Shown here: positions 27,884 through 36,768 of the stretch, piece by piece | How the letters are laid out: the number at the start of each line of letters is the position of its first letter | Numbering within the stretch: position 1 is the first letter of the stretch | Source of the DNA: Rhodococcus sp. HNM0569 | GTDB taxonomy: Bacteria > Actinomycetota > Actinomycetes > Mycobacteriales > Mycobacteriaceae | Assembly (NCBI RefSeq): GCF_012726205.1 | Contig: NZ_JAASAE010000003.1 | Location: forward strand, 1-64,000 | Reading direction: 5' to 3' | Length of the DNA: 64,000 bases | Made by a program: the position numbers and the translations under genes | Notes under the pieces: model-generated | The model's database searches: none | Told to the model about the DNA's origin: nothing | What the model saw: only the letters and a program-made list of their open reading frames with translations

Positions 27884-28816
27884 GTGACTTCCTTCGGGAT
27901 CACTAACGGCCCCGCACCTGCACGACTGACGGTGGGCATCGTCTCGGCAGGCAGGGTCGGTACGGCCGTCGGCGCCGCACTCGAACGCGTCGGGCACGTC
28001 GTGGGCGCCGTGTCCGCGGTGTCCGACAGATCACTCCACCGCGCACGTACGCGCCTCCCCGACAGCGAGATCCTGCCGGTTCCCGATGTCGCCGCCCGCT
28101 CCGAGCTGCTGGTGCTCGCGGTTCCCGACACCGAGTTGCCCGGCCTCGTCCGCGGCCTGGCCGAGACGCGTGCCGTGTCGCCCCGCACCATCGTCGTCCA
28201 CACGTCGGGTGCGAACGGCGTCGACGTGCTCGCACCGCTCGCCGAACAGGGCGTCGTCCCGCTCGCGATCCACCCGGCCATGACGTTCTCCGGCCAGGAC
28301 GAGGACACCGCGCGCTTGTCGTCGTGCTGCTTCGGTGTCACCGCCGCCGACGAAATCGGGTATGCCGTCGCCCAGTCGCTCGTCCTCGAGATCGGTGGCG
28401 AGCCGGTGCGAGTCGCGGAGGACAAGCGGGCGCTGTACCACGCGGCGCTCGCCCACGGCAGCAATCACCTGGTCACGCTCGTCGTCGACGCCGTCGCCGC
28501 ACTGCGGGAGGCTCTCGCCGGAGACGAACTACTCGGTCAGCAACTGGTCGACGGCGATCCCGGCGGTGTCGCCGAACGCGTCCTGGCGCCGTTGTTGTCG
28601 GCGGCGCTCGACAATGCGCTGCGCCGCGGTCCCGCGGCGCTCACGGGCCCTGTCGCGCGCGGCGACGTCGCGGCGGTCGCGAAGCATCTCGAGGTGCTCG
28701 CGAAGGTGGACCCGGCACTTGCAGAGGGCTATCGCGCGCTGTCGCTGCGCACGGCGCAGCAGTCCGGCGCTCGGAAGGACATGATCGAGATGCTCGAAGG
28801 AACGGGGCGACAGTGA
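27884..28816 (+). CDS. Rossmann-fold/DUF2520 protein of the pantothenate operon
   Basis: 310 residues. The N-terminal Rossmann domain starts [14 protein letters not shown] (a GxGxxG-like dinucleotide site with Ser-Ala-Gly at the first positions), and the C-terminal helical DUF2520 domain contains HPAMTFSG and [10 protein letters not shown], patterned like 6-phosphogluconate-dehydrogenase-type C-domains. It resembles NAD(P)-dependent reductases such as ketopantoate reductase. GTG start follows GAGAGGA. It is coupled to panC by GTGA, so a reductase step near pantoate is a reasonable but unproven idea. Confidence 0.82.
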   Translation: MTSFGITNGPAPARLTVGIVSAGRVGTAVGAALERVGHVVGAVSAVSDRSLHRARTRLPDSEILPVPDVAARSELLVLAVPDTELPGLVRGLAETRAVSPRTIVVHTSGANGVDVLAPLAEQGVVPLAIHPAMTFSGQDEDTARLSSCCFGVTAADEIGYAVAQSLVLEIGGEPVRVAEDKRALYHAALAHGSNHLVTLVVDAVAALREALAGDELLGQQLVDGDPGGVAERVLAPLLSAALDNALRRGPAALTGPVARGDVAAVAKHLEVLAKVDPALAEGYRALSLRTAQQSGARKDMIEMLEGTGRQ

Positions 28817-29727
28817 ACGACCACGACCTGCGCGGCGGATACGTGCGCGGCCAGTTGACGGTGCACCACGATCCGGCGGTGCTCACCCGAGTCACCAAAG
28901 CACTGCGCGGCGCCGGTCGGCGCGTCGCACTCGTCCCCACGATGGGGGCACTGCACAGCGGGCACCTCGAGCTCGTGCGACAGGCCAAGCTCGACGGATC
29001 GACCGTCGTCGTGTCGATCTTCGTCAACCCGCTGCAGTTCGGTGCGGGCGAGGATCTCGACGCGTACCCACGCACGCTCGACGCCGATCTCGAGCTCCTC
29101 CGCGGCGAGGGCGTCGAGTTGGTGTTCGCGCCGACCCCCGCTGTCATGTACCCGTCGGGCCCGCGCACGACGGTCCACCCGGGCCCGCTCGGCGAGGAAT
29201 TGGAGGGGGCCAGCAGGCCCGGTCACTTCGCCGGCATGCTCACCGTCGTCGCGAAGCTCCTGCAGATCGTGGCGCCCGACAAGGCGTACTTCGGTGAGAA
29301 GGACTATCAGCAACTCGTGCTCATCCAGCAGATGGTCACCGATCTCAACGTCGACGTGCGCATCATCGGTGTGCCGACGGTGCGCGAACACGACGGACTC
29401 GCATTGTCGTCGCGCAACCGCTACCTCGACGAGGCGCAGCGGTCGGCGGCGACCACGCTGTCCGCGGCACTCCTCGCAGGCGCCCACGCCGCAGCGGGGG
29501 GCGCCGACGCGATCGTCGCGACAGCGCGCGAGGTGCTCGCCGCGTCACCCGAGATCGACGTCGACTATCTCGAGGTGCGCGGCGCCGACCTCGGACCCGC
29601 GCCCGAGCGCGGCGACGGCCGGTTGCTCGTCGCGGCGCGCGTCGGCGCCACGAGACTGATCGACAACGTCGGTGTCGCCGTCGGCACCGGCTTCCTCGAA
29701 CGCGACGCGTCCGCCGCGGCCGGCTGA
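28813..29727 (+). CDS. panC: Pantothenate synthetase
   Basis: 304 residues. It joins pantoate and beta-alanine using [14 protein letters not shown] carries the HxGH nucleotide motif, [18 protein letters not shown] and the KMSKS-like LSSRNRYL are complete. It is coupled to the DUF2520 gene and followed 52 nt later by panD, which makes its beta-alanine. Confidence 0.97.
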   Translation: MNDHDLRGGYVRGQLTVHHDPAVLTRVTKALRGAGRRVALVPTMGALHSGHLELVRQAKLDGSTVVVSIFVNPLQFGAGEDLDAYPRTLDADLELLRGEGVELVFAPTPAVMYPSGPRTTVHPGPLGEELEGASRPGHFAGMLTVVAKLLQIVAPDKAYFGEKDYQQLVLIQQMVTDLNVDVRIIGVPTVREHDGLALSSRNRYLDEAQRSAATTLSAALLAGAHAAAGGADAIVATAREVLAASPEIDVDYLEVRGADLGPAPERGDGRLLVAARVGATRLIDNVGVAVGTGFLERDASAAAG

Positions 29728-29779
29728 GTCCGATACCTGTCAACTTCCACCCCGCCACCGAAAAACTAGGAATGCTTTG

Positions 29780-30205
29780 ATGTTTCGCACCATGATGAAG
29801 TCGAAGATCCATCGTGCCACCGTCACGCAGGCCGACCTGCACTATGTCGGTTCGGTCACCGTCGACCAGGACCTCATGGACGCCGCAGACCTGCTGGAGG
29901 GTGAGCAGGTCTGCATCGTCGACATCGACAACGGCGCCCGCCTCGAGACCTACGTCATCGCGGGTGAACGGGGGAGCGGCGTCATCGGGATCAACGGTGC
30001 GGCAGCGCATCTCGTCCATCCCGGCGATCTCGTCATTCTGATCGCGTACGGCATCATGGACGAGGCCGAGCTCCGCGAGTACGCGCCGCGAGTCGTGTTC
30101 GTGGACGGCGAGAACCGCCCCGTCGAACTCGGGTCGGATCCGGCTCGAGTGCCCGCCGACTCGGGTCTGCGGGATCCGCGCGAGCTCGCCGCCCAGCGCG
30201 GCTGA
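29780..30205 (+). CDS. panD: Aspartate 1-decarboxylase (pyruvoyl enzyme precursor)
   Basis: 141 residues. It decarboxylates aspartate to beta-alanine. The self-cleavage site is Gly24-Ser25 in HYVGSVTV, the same residue number as the E. coli enzyme, which supports ATG 29780 (AGGA 8 nt before). Ser25 becomes the pyruvoyl group. [17 protein letters not shown] and the YG motif are intact. Confidence 0.97.
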   Translation: MFRTMMKSKIHRATVTQADLHYVGSVTVDQDLMDAADLLEGEQVCIVDIDNGARLETYVIAGERGSGVIGINGAAAHLVHPGDLVILIAYGIMDEAELREYAPRVVFVDGENRPVELGSDPARVPADSGLRDPRELAAQRG

Positions 30206-30207
30206 CC

Positions 30208-31026
30208 ATGCTCCTCACCATCGACGTCCGCAACAACCACATCGTGCTTGGGTTGTTCACCGGGGCGGGTGATCACGCGAAGCTGGTGCGCGACTGGCGT
30301 ATCCGCACCGAACCGGGCGTCACGGCCGACGAATTGGCGCTCACCTTCCGCGGCCTGCTCGGCGGTCACGCGGAGTCGATCACCGGTGTGTCCGCGCTGT
30401 CCACGGTGCCGTCGGTGCTGCGGGAGTTGCGCGTGATGGTTGCGCGTTACTGGTCGGGCCTGCCGCACGTCGTCGTCGAGCCCGGTGTGCGTACCGGGGT
30501 GCCGCTGTTGGTCGACAACCCCAAGGAGGTCGGCGCCGACCGGATCGTCAACGCGCTCTCCGCCTTCCACATGTTCGGCACAGCGGTCGTCGTGGTCGAC
30601 TTCGGCACGTCCACCGTCGTCGACGTGGTGTCGGCGAAGGGGGAGTTCCTGGGCGGCGCGATCGCCCCTGGTGTCGAGATCTCGAGCGACGCGCTCGCGT
30701 CGCAGTCGGCGGCGCTGCGGCGCGTCGAACTGGTGCGTCCCCGTTCGGTCGTCGGCAAGAACACGGTCGAGTGCATGCAGGCCGGCTCCGTGTTCGGCTT
30801 CGCGGGCCTCGTCGACGGTCTCGTGACCCGCGCACTAGACGAGATGAGTGACACTCTCGGCCGCGAGGTCACCGTCGTCGCGACGGGCAGCACGGCTCCG
30901 CTGATCGTGCCCGAGTCCACCACAGTCGAGCGGTGGGAGCCGAATCTGACCCTCGACGGTCTGCGCCTCGTGTTCGAGCGCCAACAGGCGCGGCGGGCCC
31001 GCAAAGCGGGTGCCGATCAGCGCTGA
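30208..31026 (+). CDS. coaX: Type III pantothenate kinase
   Basis: 272 residues, ASKHA fold. It phosphorylates pantothenate to start CoA synthesis. [13 protein letters not shown] is the phosphate-binding start, [12 protein letters not shown] and [11 protein letters not shown] hold the pantothenate and phosphate sites. It starts 2 nt after panD, so panC-panD-coaX form one route to 4'-phosphopantothenate. Its last 10 nt overlap the end of the convergent espG-like gene. Confidence 0.96.
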   Translation: MLLTIDVRNNHIVLGLFTGAGDHAKLVRDWRIRTEPGVTADELALTFRGLLGGHAESITGVSALSTVPSVLRELRVMVARYWSGLPHVVVEPGVRTGVPLLVDNPKEVGADRIVNALSAFHMFGTAVVVVDFGTSTVVDVVSAKGEFLGGAIAPGVEISSDALASQSAALRRVELVRPRSVVGKNTVECMQAGSVFGFAGLVDGLVTRALDEMSDTLGREVTVVATGSTAPLIVPESTTVERWEPNLTLDGLRLVFERQQARRARKAGADQR

Positions 31027-31802
31027 AGTTCGAGGCGGCTGTCCTCGGTCGCGGCGGCGAGCAGCTTCTGGACGTGCTGTGCAAGCGCGTCGCTGTGGCC
31101 CGGCGCCATCGTGACGGTGCGTGAGCCCGGAACGACGAGATAGCGGCCGTCGTCGACGAGGTCGACCCAGCGCACTTCCCGCACACGGCCCGTGGCGCGC
31201 TCGCCGATCGTCGCGCCGGAGTACACCTCGATGCGTCCGGCTCCCTCGCGCGGCAGGCCGAGAAGACGTTCGAACTCCTGTTTCGGTGTCGCCCGCGAGC
31301 TGGGGGCGTGCAGCCACGACGTCGCGGAGCCGTAGTCGTCCTGCTCGTCCTCGAGGTCGCGGCGGTCGACGTCGAGCCGCGGTCGGCGCCCCGGATCAGT
31401 GGTCGGGAGCGTGCGCGCGATCGACGAGCCGCAGCTGCCGAACGGAATCCGCGTCACGTGGACGGTGCCACCGCAGCGGTGATCCGGACCGGGGTCTTGG
31501 CGCATGACCGTCGCATGCATTCCGCGTACGGCGGCAAAGGCCCGAACCTTCTGCGAGTCTTCCGGGCCGGCGAACCCGCAGAGGTACACGCGCGCTTCGG
31601 GGGCGAGCATGGTGGCAAATGCCCAGTACAGATCCTCGTCGAGCTGCCCTTGGAAACGCCTTGCCGCCATGAGGCATTCGCGTTCGTACTCGTCCATGGT
31701 GCCGCTCGTCGGCCGATACTGGAACGGGTAGTGCGGCTGATCGACGCCGAACGAGCGCCATGCGACCTGGTAGGTCAGGGGGTCGAATGTCCAGGCGTTC
31801 AC
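31017..31802 (-). CDS. espG: EspG-family ESX secretion chaperone
   Basis: 261 residues resembling EspG, the cytoplasmic chaperone that binds the tip of PPE proteins and keeps PE-PPE pairs soluble for type VII secretion. The central RVYLCGFAG... VRAFAAVRG strands, [16 protein letters not shown] and the C-terminal [14 protein letters not shown] helix fit the family. It starts with GTG overlapping the PPE gene stop (GTGA), the usual PPE-EspG pairing. Which ESX system it serves is not visible, since no EccB/C/D/E genes are in the window. Confidence 0.82.
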   Translation of the reverse strand: MNAWTFDPLTYQVAWRSFGVDQPHYPFQYRPTSGTMDEYERECLMAARRFQGQLDEDLYWAFATMLAPEARVYLCGFAGPEDSQKVRAFAAVRGMHATVMRQDPGPDHRCGGTVHVTRIPFGSCGSSIARTLPTTDPGRRPRLDVDRRDLEDEQDDYGSATSWLHAPSSRATPKQEFERLLGLPREGAGRIEVYSGATIGERATGRVREVRWVDLVDDGRYLVVPGSRTVTMAPGHSDALAQHVQKLLAAATEDSRLELQR

Positions 31803-33139
31803 TGCTGCCCGGATCCGCCGTTGCCGTCCCCAGGCGCGGGCCGTGGGGCTCCGATCACCGGCGCGTAGCCGCGGTCGGCTTGCTCGTCGATCCACTGGCG
31901 CAGTTCGTCGTTCTGCAAGTAGTCGGGCGTCTTGTGCTCGTTGTCGCCCTCACCGCGGCCACCGCCGCGGGCTCCGCCCATGGGTGCCATGCCCATGCCG
32001 CCCATGCCCGCTCGACCGGCCGCCGCGGCGGCGGCGGGCCGCATTCCACCGGCCCCGCCCGGCCCTGCGACGACACCGCCGCCGGGAGGTACCGCGGTCA
32101 GTCCGCCCGCTCCGGCTCCGCCGCCGACGCCGCCTGCACTGAGACCACCGGCACTGCCTCCGCCGCCTCCTGCTCCGAGTCCGCCTGCGCCCATGCCCGG
32201 GATACCGCTCGGCTGTGCGCTGGCGGCGACCGTCTGCGCCGACGAGTCCGGCGATCCCAGGCCGTCCCTGGAACCCGATTCGGTGCCGGCCTGTGCCGAG
32301 CCGGGGTCGGTGGGCGACGTGCCGACATCGCCTTCGCCTCCGCCTGTGGGTGCGCCGGCTTGCTGTTCGCCGTCCCGACCGGTCGGCGGCTCGCCGCCAC
32401 CGCCGGGCGTCGATGTGCCGCCGCTGGGTTGGCCACCGGTCGCTCCGGGCGCGCTGTTGATCGGCGAGCGAACGTCGGGAAACTTCGGCAGAGCTTCAGC
32501 CGTCGGGGAGATCCCGTTGCCGTAGTAGACGTTGTTGAGGAGTTGGACGGCTTGCCGCTTCGCATTCTCCCGCCGCTCGTCGTCCCAGCCGTCGGCGCCG
32601 AAAAAGCCTGCGATCTTTCCCGGGAAGGTTGCCGCGGGCTCGCCAGGCAGATTGCTCTTGGTCTGGCCGAGAGAGTCGCCGAGCAATCCTACTTGGCGCG
32701 CAATCAGATTCGTTGCATCTGCCATGCGTGCCGAATTTTTCGCGTAGCCGAGAATCGCCGTGGACGCCGCTTCGCCCGAAGCGCCCTGCCACTTTTCGGA
32801 TATTGCGCGGCCGATCGAGGAAGCGAATGTCGCGAAGGTGTCGGTGACGGTGTTCGTGCCGTTCGCCCATTCCTGCCTGAATGCGTCGACCGATGCGGTC
32901 TGAATGGGTTCGACGTTCGTCACCAGCGCGCTGTGGTCGAACGCCTCGAAGTTCGTGCACACCACGGTTCGGGACTGCATCTCGAGATCGGCGTATTGGG
33001 GCGCAGTTTCGAGCCCCGGAGGCGTGGAACCGGCTGGGCCGATGAACTGCTCCGGGCGGCCGGTGACCGTGGGGACGCTGTTCAGCTCGGTCATGACCTT
33101 GTCCATGCCGGGGATCTGTGGTTGTGGTTGCGGTGTCAT
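31799..33139 (-). CDS. PPE-like ESX substrate with Gly-rich C-terminal region
   Basis: 446 residues. An N-terminal helical PPE/WXG-like domain (about 50-190) contains the turn EKWQGASGEAAS, a WxG motif. From about residue 215 the chain is disordered and very rich in Gly, Ala, Pro and Met, then ends with EHKTPDYLQNDELRQWI, a terminal motif seen in PPE-like proteins of non-mycobacterial mycolate species. It should pair with the small helical protein encoded 4 nt upstream and be exported by an ESX apparatus with EspG. It lacks the exact N-terminal Pro-Pro-Glu. Confidence 0.75.
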   Translation of the reverse strand: MTPQPQPQIPGMDKVMTELNSVPTVTGRPEQFIGPAGSTPPGLETAPQYADLEMQSRTVVCTNFEAFDHSALVTNVEPIQTASVDAFRQEWANGTNTVTDTFATFASSIGRAISEKWQGASGEAASTAILGYAKNSARMADATNLIARQVGLLGDSLGQTKSNLPGEPAATFPGKIAGFFGADGWDDERRENAKRQAVQLLNNVYYGNGISPTAEALPKFPDVRSPINSAPGATGGQPSGGTSTPGGGGEPPTGRDGEQQAGAPTGGGEGDVGTSPTDPGSAQAGTESGSRDGLGSPDSSAQTVAASAQPSGIPGMGAGGLGAGGGGGSAGGLSAGGVGGGAGAGGLTAVPPGGGVVAGPGGAGGMRPAAAAAAGRAGMGGMGMAPMGGARGGGRGEGDNEHKTPDYLQNDELRQWIDEQADRGYAPVIGAPRPAPGDGNGGSGQQ

Positions 33140-33143
33140 GGGT

Positions 33144-33521
33144 TCAGGCCTCGATCCGGCTGTTCATGCGTGCCACTGCCTGCGACGTCTCGTCGTCGGT
33201 GGTCACTGTCGCCGTCACTTGCGCCCCTACCATGTCGTGAATCGCTCTCAAGCAGGTGATGTGCTCGTCGAGGCGGTCGATGAACTGCTGGGTCGTCTCC
33301 TGCAGCATCCCCGCCAGCTGGTGTCCGCAATCGAAGTCGCCCAGCGGGAGCCGGACGGTTTGCTGGCTCATCCGCGACTGGACAGCCTGCAAGGACTTAA
33401 TCGCATCCCTTGCTGCTTTCGCACAGTCGTGTGCGACGTCAGGGTCGAGTACGAGCTCGCCCGCCTTTGCCTCGCCCGCCAAGGACATCAAGACGTCCAC
33501 CCCCGATGCTTCATCAGTCAT
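33144..33521 (-). CDS. Small helical PE-like/ESX partner protein
   Basis: 125 residues, predicted as long helices around a central LGDFDCGHQL turn. Size, position directly before the PPE-like gene (4-nt gap) and helical pattern suggest it fills the PE role in a heterodimer. No PE motif or WxG is visible, and residues such as LVLDPDVAHDCAKAARDAI match a class of ESX-linked proteins in Rhodococcus and Nocardia as recalled. Function is inferred from context. Confidence 0.6.
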   Translation of the reverse strand: MTDEASGVDVLMSLAGEAKAGELVLDPDVAHDCAKAARDAIKSLQAVQSRMSQQTVRLPLGDFDCGHQLAGMLQETTQQFIDRLDEHITCLRAIHDMVGAQVTATVTTDDETSQAVARMNSRIEA

Positions 33522-33570
33522 CCGACTGGCCCTCCCCCTGCTGTCATAGAAACGGAACGAATGCTATTCG

Positions 33571-34101
33571 TCAGCGGGGCAGCTCGGCAACCAGCCCCTC
33601 GCCGACCTGCACTGCCCAGTCGCACATCGACCTGTTTCTGTCGATAGCGAATGCTGACCTCGCGACCTGCATCAACGCGAGCCCACCATCTTGGAACGGT
33701 ATCGCCAAATGGCAGAACCTGCCCGGCTCATCGCTCGCCTGCCGGAAGGTCACCGATTGCCGACCGCCGACGATGACGTTCTGGAAATCGATGTTGTCGA
33801 GGCTTTCGTGGAACTGGTCTGGCGTCGCCGAAGCGAAGGAAGTCACGATCACGTCGATGTCATTGTTTTCCCAACCACAGCTCTTCTGGTCCGGTGGGTC
33901 GGCGGTCAGGCCTGGTCCCTCGGTCGCGGGGTCGAGCGTCGCCCGGCGCAGTGCCTCGTCGGAGATCGTGCACGGATCCCAAGGTTGCGCCACTGTCGAC
34001 GTCGTCGGTGTATCGGTCTCGCCGCTTTCGCTGCATCCTGTGGCCCCCAACGCAACCGCCAGCAGTGCTGCGGCGCACGCCGCTACCCGAATCGTGGTCA
34101 T
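33571..34101 (-). CDS. DUF3558 lipoprotein
   Basis: 176 residues with a signal peptide ending in the lipobox LGATGC, so Cys23 is lipidated and the protein sits on the outer face of the membrane. WDPCTI, KSCGWE and FCHLA place paired cysteines as in DUF3558, a family that often accompanies ESX-linked PE/PPE genes in this order. Role unknown. It begins a sub-block (lipoprotein, PE-like, PPE-like, EspG) preceded by a palindrome and so may have its own promoter. Confidence 0.8.
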   Translation of the reverse strand: MTTIRVAACAAALLAVALGATGCSESGETDTPTTSTVAQPWDPCTISDEALRRATLDPATEGPGLTADPPDQKSCGWENNDIDVIVTSFASATPDQFHESLDNIDFQNVIVGGRQSVTFRQASDEPGRFCHLAIPFQDGGLALMQVARSAFAIDRNRSMCDWAVQVGEGLVAELPR

Positions 34102-34124
34102 GCGGCGATTCTCTCACCCTGTAG

Positions 34125-34151
34125 GTGTGAGGATGCACCGCGTCCTCACAC
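34125..34151. promoter_or_regulatory. 27-bp palindrome upstream of the DUF3558 gene
   Basis: GTGTGAGGA (34125-34133) and TCCTCACAC (34143-34151) are perfect inverted arms around a 9-nt centre. It ends about 24 nt before the lipoprotein ATG (read on the minus strand) and overlaps the stop of the gene fragment beyond it. It could be an operator or a terminator. Confidence 0.5.
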
Positions 34152-34241
34152 GATGTGTCTGAGGATTGTCGCTGCCAGGGCAAGGGCGGCATGTGGTTCG
34201 GAGAGGCGTTGCTCGGAGCGGAAAGTGGTGCGCGCAGACAT
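34146..34241 (-). pseudogene. 3' fragment of a third LURP-one/scramblase-like gene
   Basis: Translates to 31 residues starting MSARTTFRSEQRLSEPHAAL and ending ILRHIV. This matches the last 29 residues of the intact paralogue two genes upstream (RTTFRAEQPLSEAHAGLA...ILRHIV), and the DNA is roughly 80% identical over about 95 nt. Only the C-terminal hydrophobic helix remains. It keeps an in-frame ATG, so expression as a peptide is not excluded, but a deletion remnant is the simpler reading. Confidence 0.75.
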
Positions 34242-34301
34242 CTGTGGATGCAGGGCACGTGCCGGTCGTCCTGGATGGTGAACCGACGCAGGGAGTCCGC
34301 T

Positions 34302-34895
34302 TCACCCGCCCTCGTTTCTGATGATCATCGCAGCGATGGCGAGAGCGGCAATCGACTCGGACAGGGGTTGGTGGGCTCGTAGGCGCGTGTGGACATACGT
34401 GACGTGAGTGCGGGACTCGCCTAGCCTCGCTACTTCTGCGAGTTCGACACCCGCGTTGTCCAATATTCGGTACGCGGGCTTTTCGAACACGAGTTCCCCA
34501 ACTCGCTGACCGTCGACCTCGATCCAGTAACCGGTATGGCGAAATCCGGACGCCCATGTCTTGCCCACGACTTTGCCGATCAGCGTGCGATCCGGCCGAC
34601 GGACGATGGAAGTGTGGCGGCGCAGAATGCCTCTCCGCTGAATTCGCAGCACGGCACGTGCTTGCGCATCCCGCACCACGGACGGCCTCGACGGAAAAAG
34701 AAGGCTGTCCGAGAGGACGTTGACCAGCCGCAGGAGTACGTTGCCGGCCTCACGCGCCGATCCGAGTTGCTCCCCCTGCGGTCCTGTGATGGTCAGCTCG
34801 TTGAAGAAGGTGCCCCGCTTCTTCGCGACGGTAAGCTCAGCGACCGTGAGAAGGGCGGATTGCGGCTGTTCGAGGATGTCCGTCTCTGCGCTCAT
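34302..34895 (-). CDS. LURP-one/phospholipid-scramblase-like protein, paralogue 2
   Basis: 197 residues. It has the strand-rich pattern of Tubby C-terminal-like (LURP-one, scramblase-related) proteins: repeated short strands with RRPDRTLIGKVVG, YWIEVDGQRVGEL, then a C-terminal hydrophobic helix LSESIAALAIAAMII that in this fold threads a beta barrel. It is about 30% similar to its neighbour upstream, with the same RRPDR and DGQR.GE signatures. ATG overlaps the neighbour stop (ATGA). The role in an ESX island is unknown. Confidence 0.62.
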   Translation of the reverse strand: MSAETDILEQPQSALLTVAELTVAKKRGTFFNELTITGPQGEQLGSAREAGNVLLRLVNVLSDSLLFPSRPSVVRDAQARAVLRIQRRGILRRHTSIVRRPDRTLIGKVVGKTWASGFRHTGYWIEVDGQRVGELVFEKPAYRILDNAGVELAEVARLGESRTHVTYVHTRLRAHQPLSESIAALAIAAMIIRNEGG

Positions 34896-35473
34896 ACGAT
34901 GTGTCTGAGGATTGCAGCTGCCAGCGCTAGGCCAGCATGTGCTTCGGACAAAGGCTGCTCGGCCCGGAAGGTGGTGCGCGCATACCTTATCGTGTACGGC
35001 GCGCGACCTGGCTTCTTCTCGGCGCGACCGAGTTCGGATCTGGCGGAATCAACGAACCGGTACTCGCTCTTGTCGGCGAGGATCTCACCCGTCCGCTGGC
35101 CATCTATCTCCACCCAGAAGCCTTTGTTTCTCCAGGTTGTCAGCCAAGTCTGGCCGATCAGGCGACCTATGAGACTGCGGTCCGGCCGCCGGACAGTGAG
35201 GACGACCGGCCGCACGAGCCCCCCGAACTCGATCCACAGGATCGGCAGTCCGTCCTTGTCCAGCACTTCCCACGGTCGCGCTGGGAAGAGCCAGTCGCTC
35301 GTGAACCAGTTCAGCATGAGCAGCGCCTTGTTGCCTGCGACCTGTGCGATGCCGAGTGGAGTCCCACGGGTGGATTCGATGGCCAGTTTTTTGTAGAGGC
35401 CTTCCAGGTCGGGTCGTTTAACAACGAACTCTGCGGCATCGAGTGGTGAGAGGGAGCGAGCTTGTTCAGTCAT
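34892..35473 (-). CDS. LURP-one/phospholipid-scramblase-like protein, paralogue 1
   Basis: 193 residues, the parent-type copy. Strand pattern with LTVRRPDRSLIGRLIG, FWVEIDGQRTGEIL, YRFVDSARSELG and a C-terminal helix HAGLALAAAILRHIV. No signal peptide or strong N-terminal membrane segment. It overlaps the WXG100-like gene by 8 nt and the next paralogue by 4 nt, so all three are probably made together. Possible roles are lipid binding, or an immunity or delivery helper for the secreted WXG100-like protein; none is proven. Confidence 0.62.
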   Translation of the reverse strand: MTEQARSLSPLDAAEFVVKRPDLEGLYKKLAIESTRGTPLGIAQVAGNKALLMLNWFTSDWLFPARPWEVLDKDGLPILWIEFGGLVRPVVLTVRRPDRSLIGRLIGQTWLTTWRNKGFWVEIDGQRTGEILADKSEYRFVDSARSELGRAEKKPGRAPYTIRYARTTFRAEQPLSEAHAGLALAAAILRHIV

Positions 35474-36431
35474 GGTTGGGGGACTCCGATCGAGACGGGG
35501 GACCGGTGAAAGTATCAGGCGGTATATCGAGGCTCGACGCTTCGGACACGTCCTTGAGGCGTTCCCCTACACTGCCGTCTGGCTTGCCGACGGTTGCATC
35601 GGCGATGTCCTTGCCGAGCATGCCGCCTGCAATGTGGTCCGGCTTCACTTGGTCGGAGGCAATCTGCTTGGCCTTGTCGGTAGTGAAAAGACCAACGTCT
35701 TGGGGTAGCTCGCCACGAACGCCGATCTTGAATGCGCCTTGGACGCCGCCCTTGACGGCACCGTGTCCTGAGGCTTGAGCGATGTCGCCGTAGTCGTAGT
35801 CGTCGCGTAGCCCTTCGCGCTTTTCCCAGACTTGCAATCCGCCCTCGATGCCGCCCTCGATACCTGCCCCGGTCAATGCGCTGACGGCGATGTTCTTACC
35901 GATTGCTCGCGAGAGCTGGCCCAGGCTCGCCATAGCGAATCTCTGAAGCATCTGCTGGATCAGCTGCCGGATGATCATCTGGATCGACGTGCGAGCGGCG
36001 AAAGTCGCTGCGGCACCGGCTGCGGCGCCGGCGCCGAACGCCCAGACCGTTGCGGCTGCCGCAACCAGAGAGGCGGCCGGCGTAGCGAGATTCGCGATGA
36101 TGGCGAGCTTCGCCCGCCGCACGTCTTGTGCTGCGCCGTCGATCATTCCGGCGAGTTCGTCGCACGCCTGCATCAACTCGCGCATCGCGCCGGCGTCGCC
36201 GCCGATCTGTCTCCACATGTCGGCGATCGCGTCGTTGACGTCGCCCTCGATCGAGTCGAGCAGCTGCCGAACAGTGTCGTCGCCGAGGTCGTTGAGATGA
36301 GACACCGAAGACGCTGCGCTGTCCCAATAGTCGGCGCACCGTTGCATCGCGGTCTCGTCGGCGTCCGGCCAATCGGTGCCGAGAACCTTGTCGGACACCC
36401 AGCGCAGGTAGCCCGGGATTTCGATACCCAT
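35466..36431 (-). CDS. WXG100-like (CpnT N-domain type) long ESX protein
   Basis: 321 residues. MGIEIPGYLRWVSDKVLGT followed by DWPDADETAMQRCADYW is the start of the WXG100-like domain found at the N-terminus of CpnT and other ESX-delivered polymorphic toxins. Residues 1-110 are helical; 110-200 are Ala/Gly-rich and hydrophobic, capable of membrane insertion; 200-245 resemble Gly-rich linker; the last 75 residues are polar and end without any toxin catalytic motif I can recognise. It follows the EspC-like gene by 3 nt. Confidence 0.72.
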   Translation of the reverse strand: MGIEIPGYLRWVSDKVLGTDWPDADETAMQRCADYWDSAASSVSHLNDLGDDTVRQLLDSIEGDVNDAIADMWRQIGGDAGAMRELMQACDELAGMIDGAAQDVRRAKLAIIANLATPAASLVAAAATVWAFGAGAAAGAAATFAARTSIQMIIRQLIQQMLQRFAMASLGQLSRAIGKNIAVSALTGAGIEGGIEGGLQVWEKREGLRDDYDYGDIAQASGHGAVKGGVQGAFKIGVRGELPQDVGLFTTDKAKQIASDQVKPDHIAGGMLGKDIADATVGKPDGSVGERLKDVSEASSLDIPPDTFTGPPSRSESPNHD

Positions 36432-36434
36432 GTG

Positions 36435-36764
36435 TCAGCCCCCGACGCCCGGATCGATCCAGCCGAGCGTGTCCCCGGTTCGGGCGTCGGTGTGCGCGAA
36501 CGAGTCTGCAGTGCGATCGACCTTGTCGCCGATCAAACTGAAGATCCGGGCCAACAACGTGACGGCTTCGATCGTGTCCTCCGCCGGGGCGACGTACTTC
36601 GCGGCAAACGCGGCGCCCACTTCGTCGGCGCCCCAGCACTCACCCTCGCCGTCGAGGCCCTGCGTGAGCGCAGACCGGACCGAAGTGGTGTGTGATTCGA
36701 GGTCGTCGAATTCGGGAACCAAGGCACGGAACTGCTCGAGATCGACTCTCAGGCGGTCGCTCAT
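36435..36764 (-). CDS. EspC/WXG100-type small ESX protein
   Basis: 109 residues, two helices with LTQGLDGEGECWGADEVGAAFA at the turn, giving a CWG.DEVG pattern like the DUF2580/EspC group. It would be co-secreted or act as a chaperone partner to the long WXG100-like protein. ATG 36764 is chosen; the frame is open 27 codons further but that part overlaps the upstream gene. Tight spacing on both sides (3-4 nt). Confidence 0.7.
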   Translation of the reverse strand: MSDRLRVDLEQFRALVPEFDDLESHTTSVRSALTQGLDGEGECWGADEVGAAFAAKYVAPAEDTIEAVTLLARIFSLIGDKVDRTADSFAHTDARTGDTLGWIDPGVGG

Positions 36765-36768
36765 CGCG

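Noticed and set aside
34114-34557. A 147-residue minus-strand frame between the LURP-one and lipoprotein genes
   Set aside because: Most of it overlaps the better-supported LURP-one gene in another frame; the recognisable homology here is the short C-terminal fragment in a different frame.
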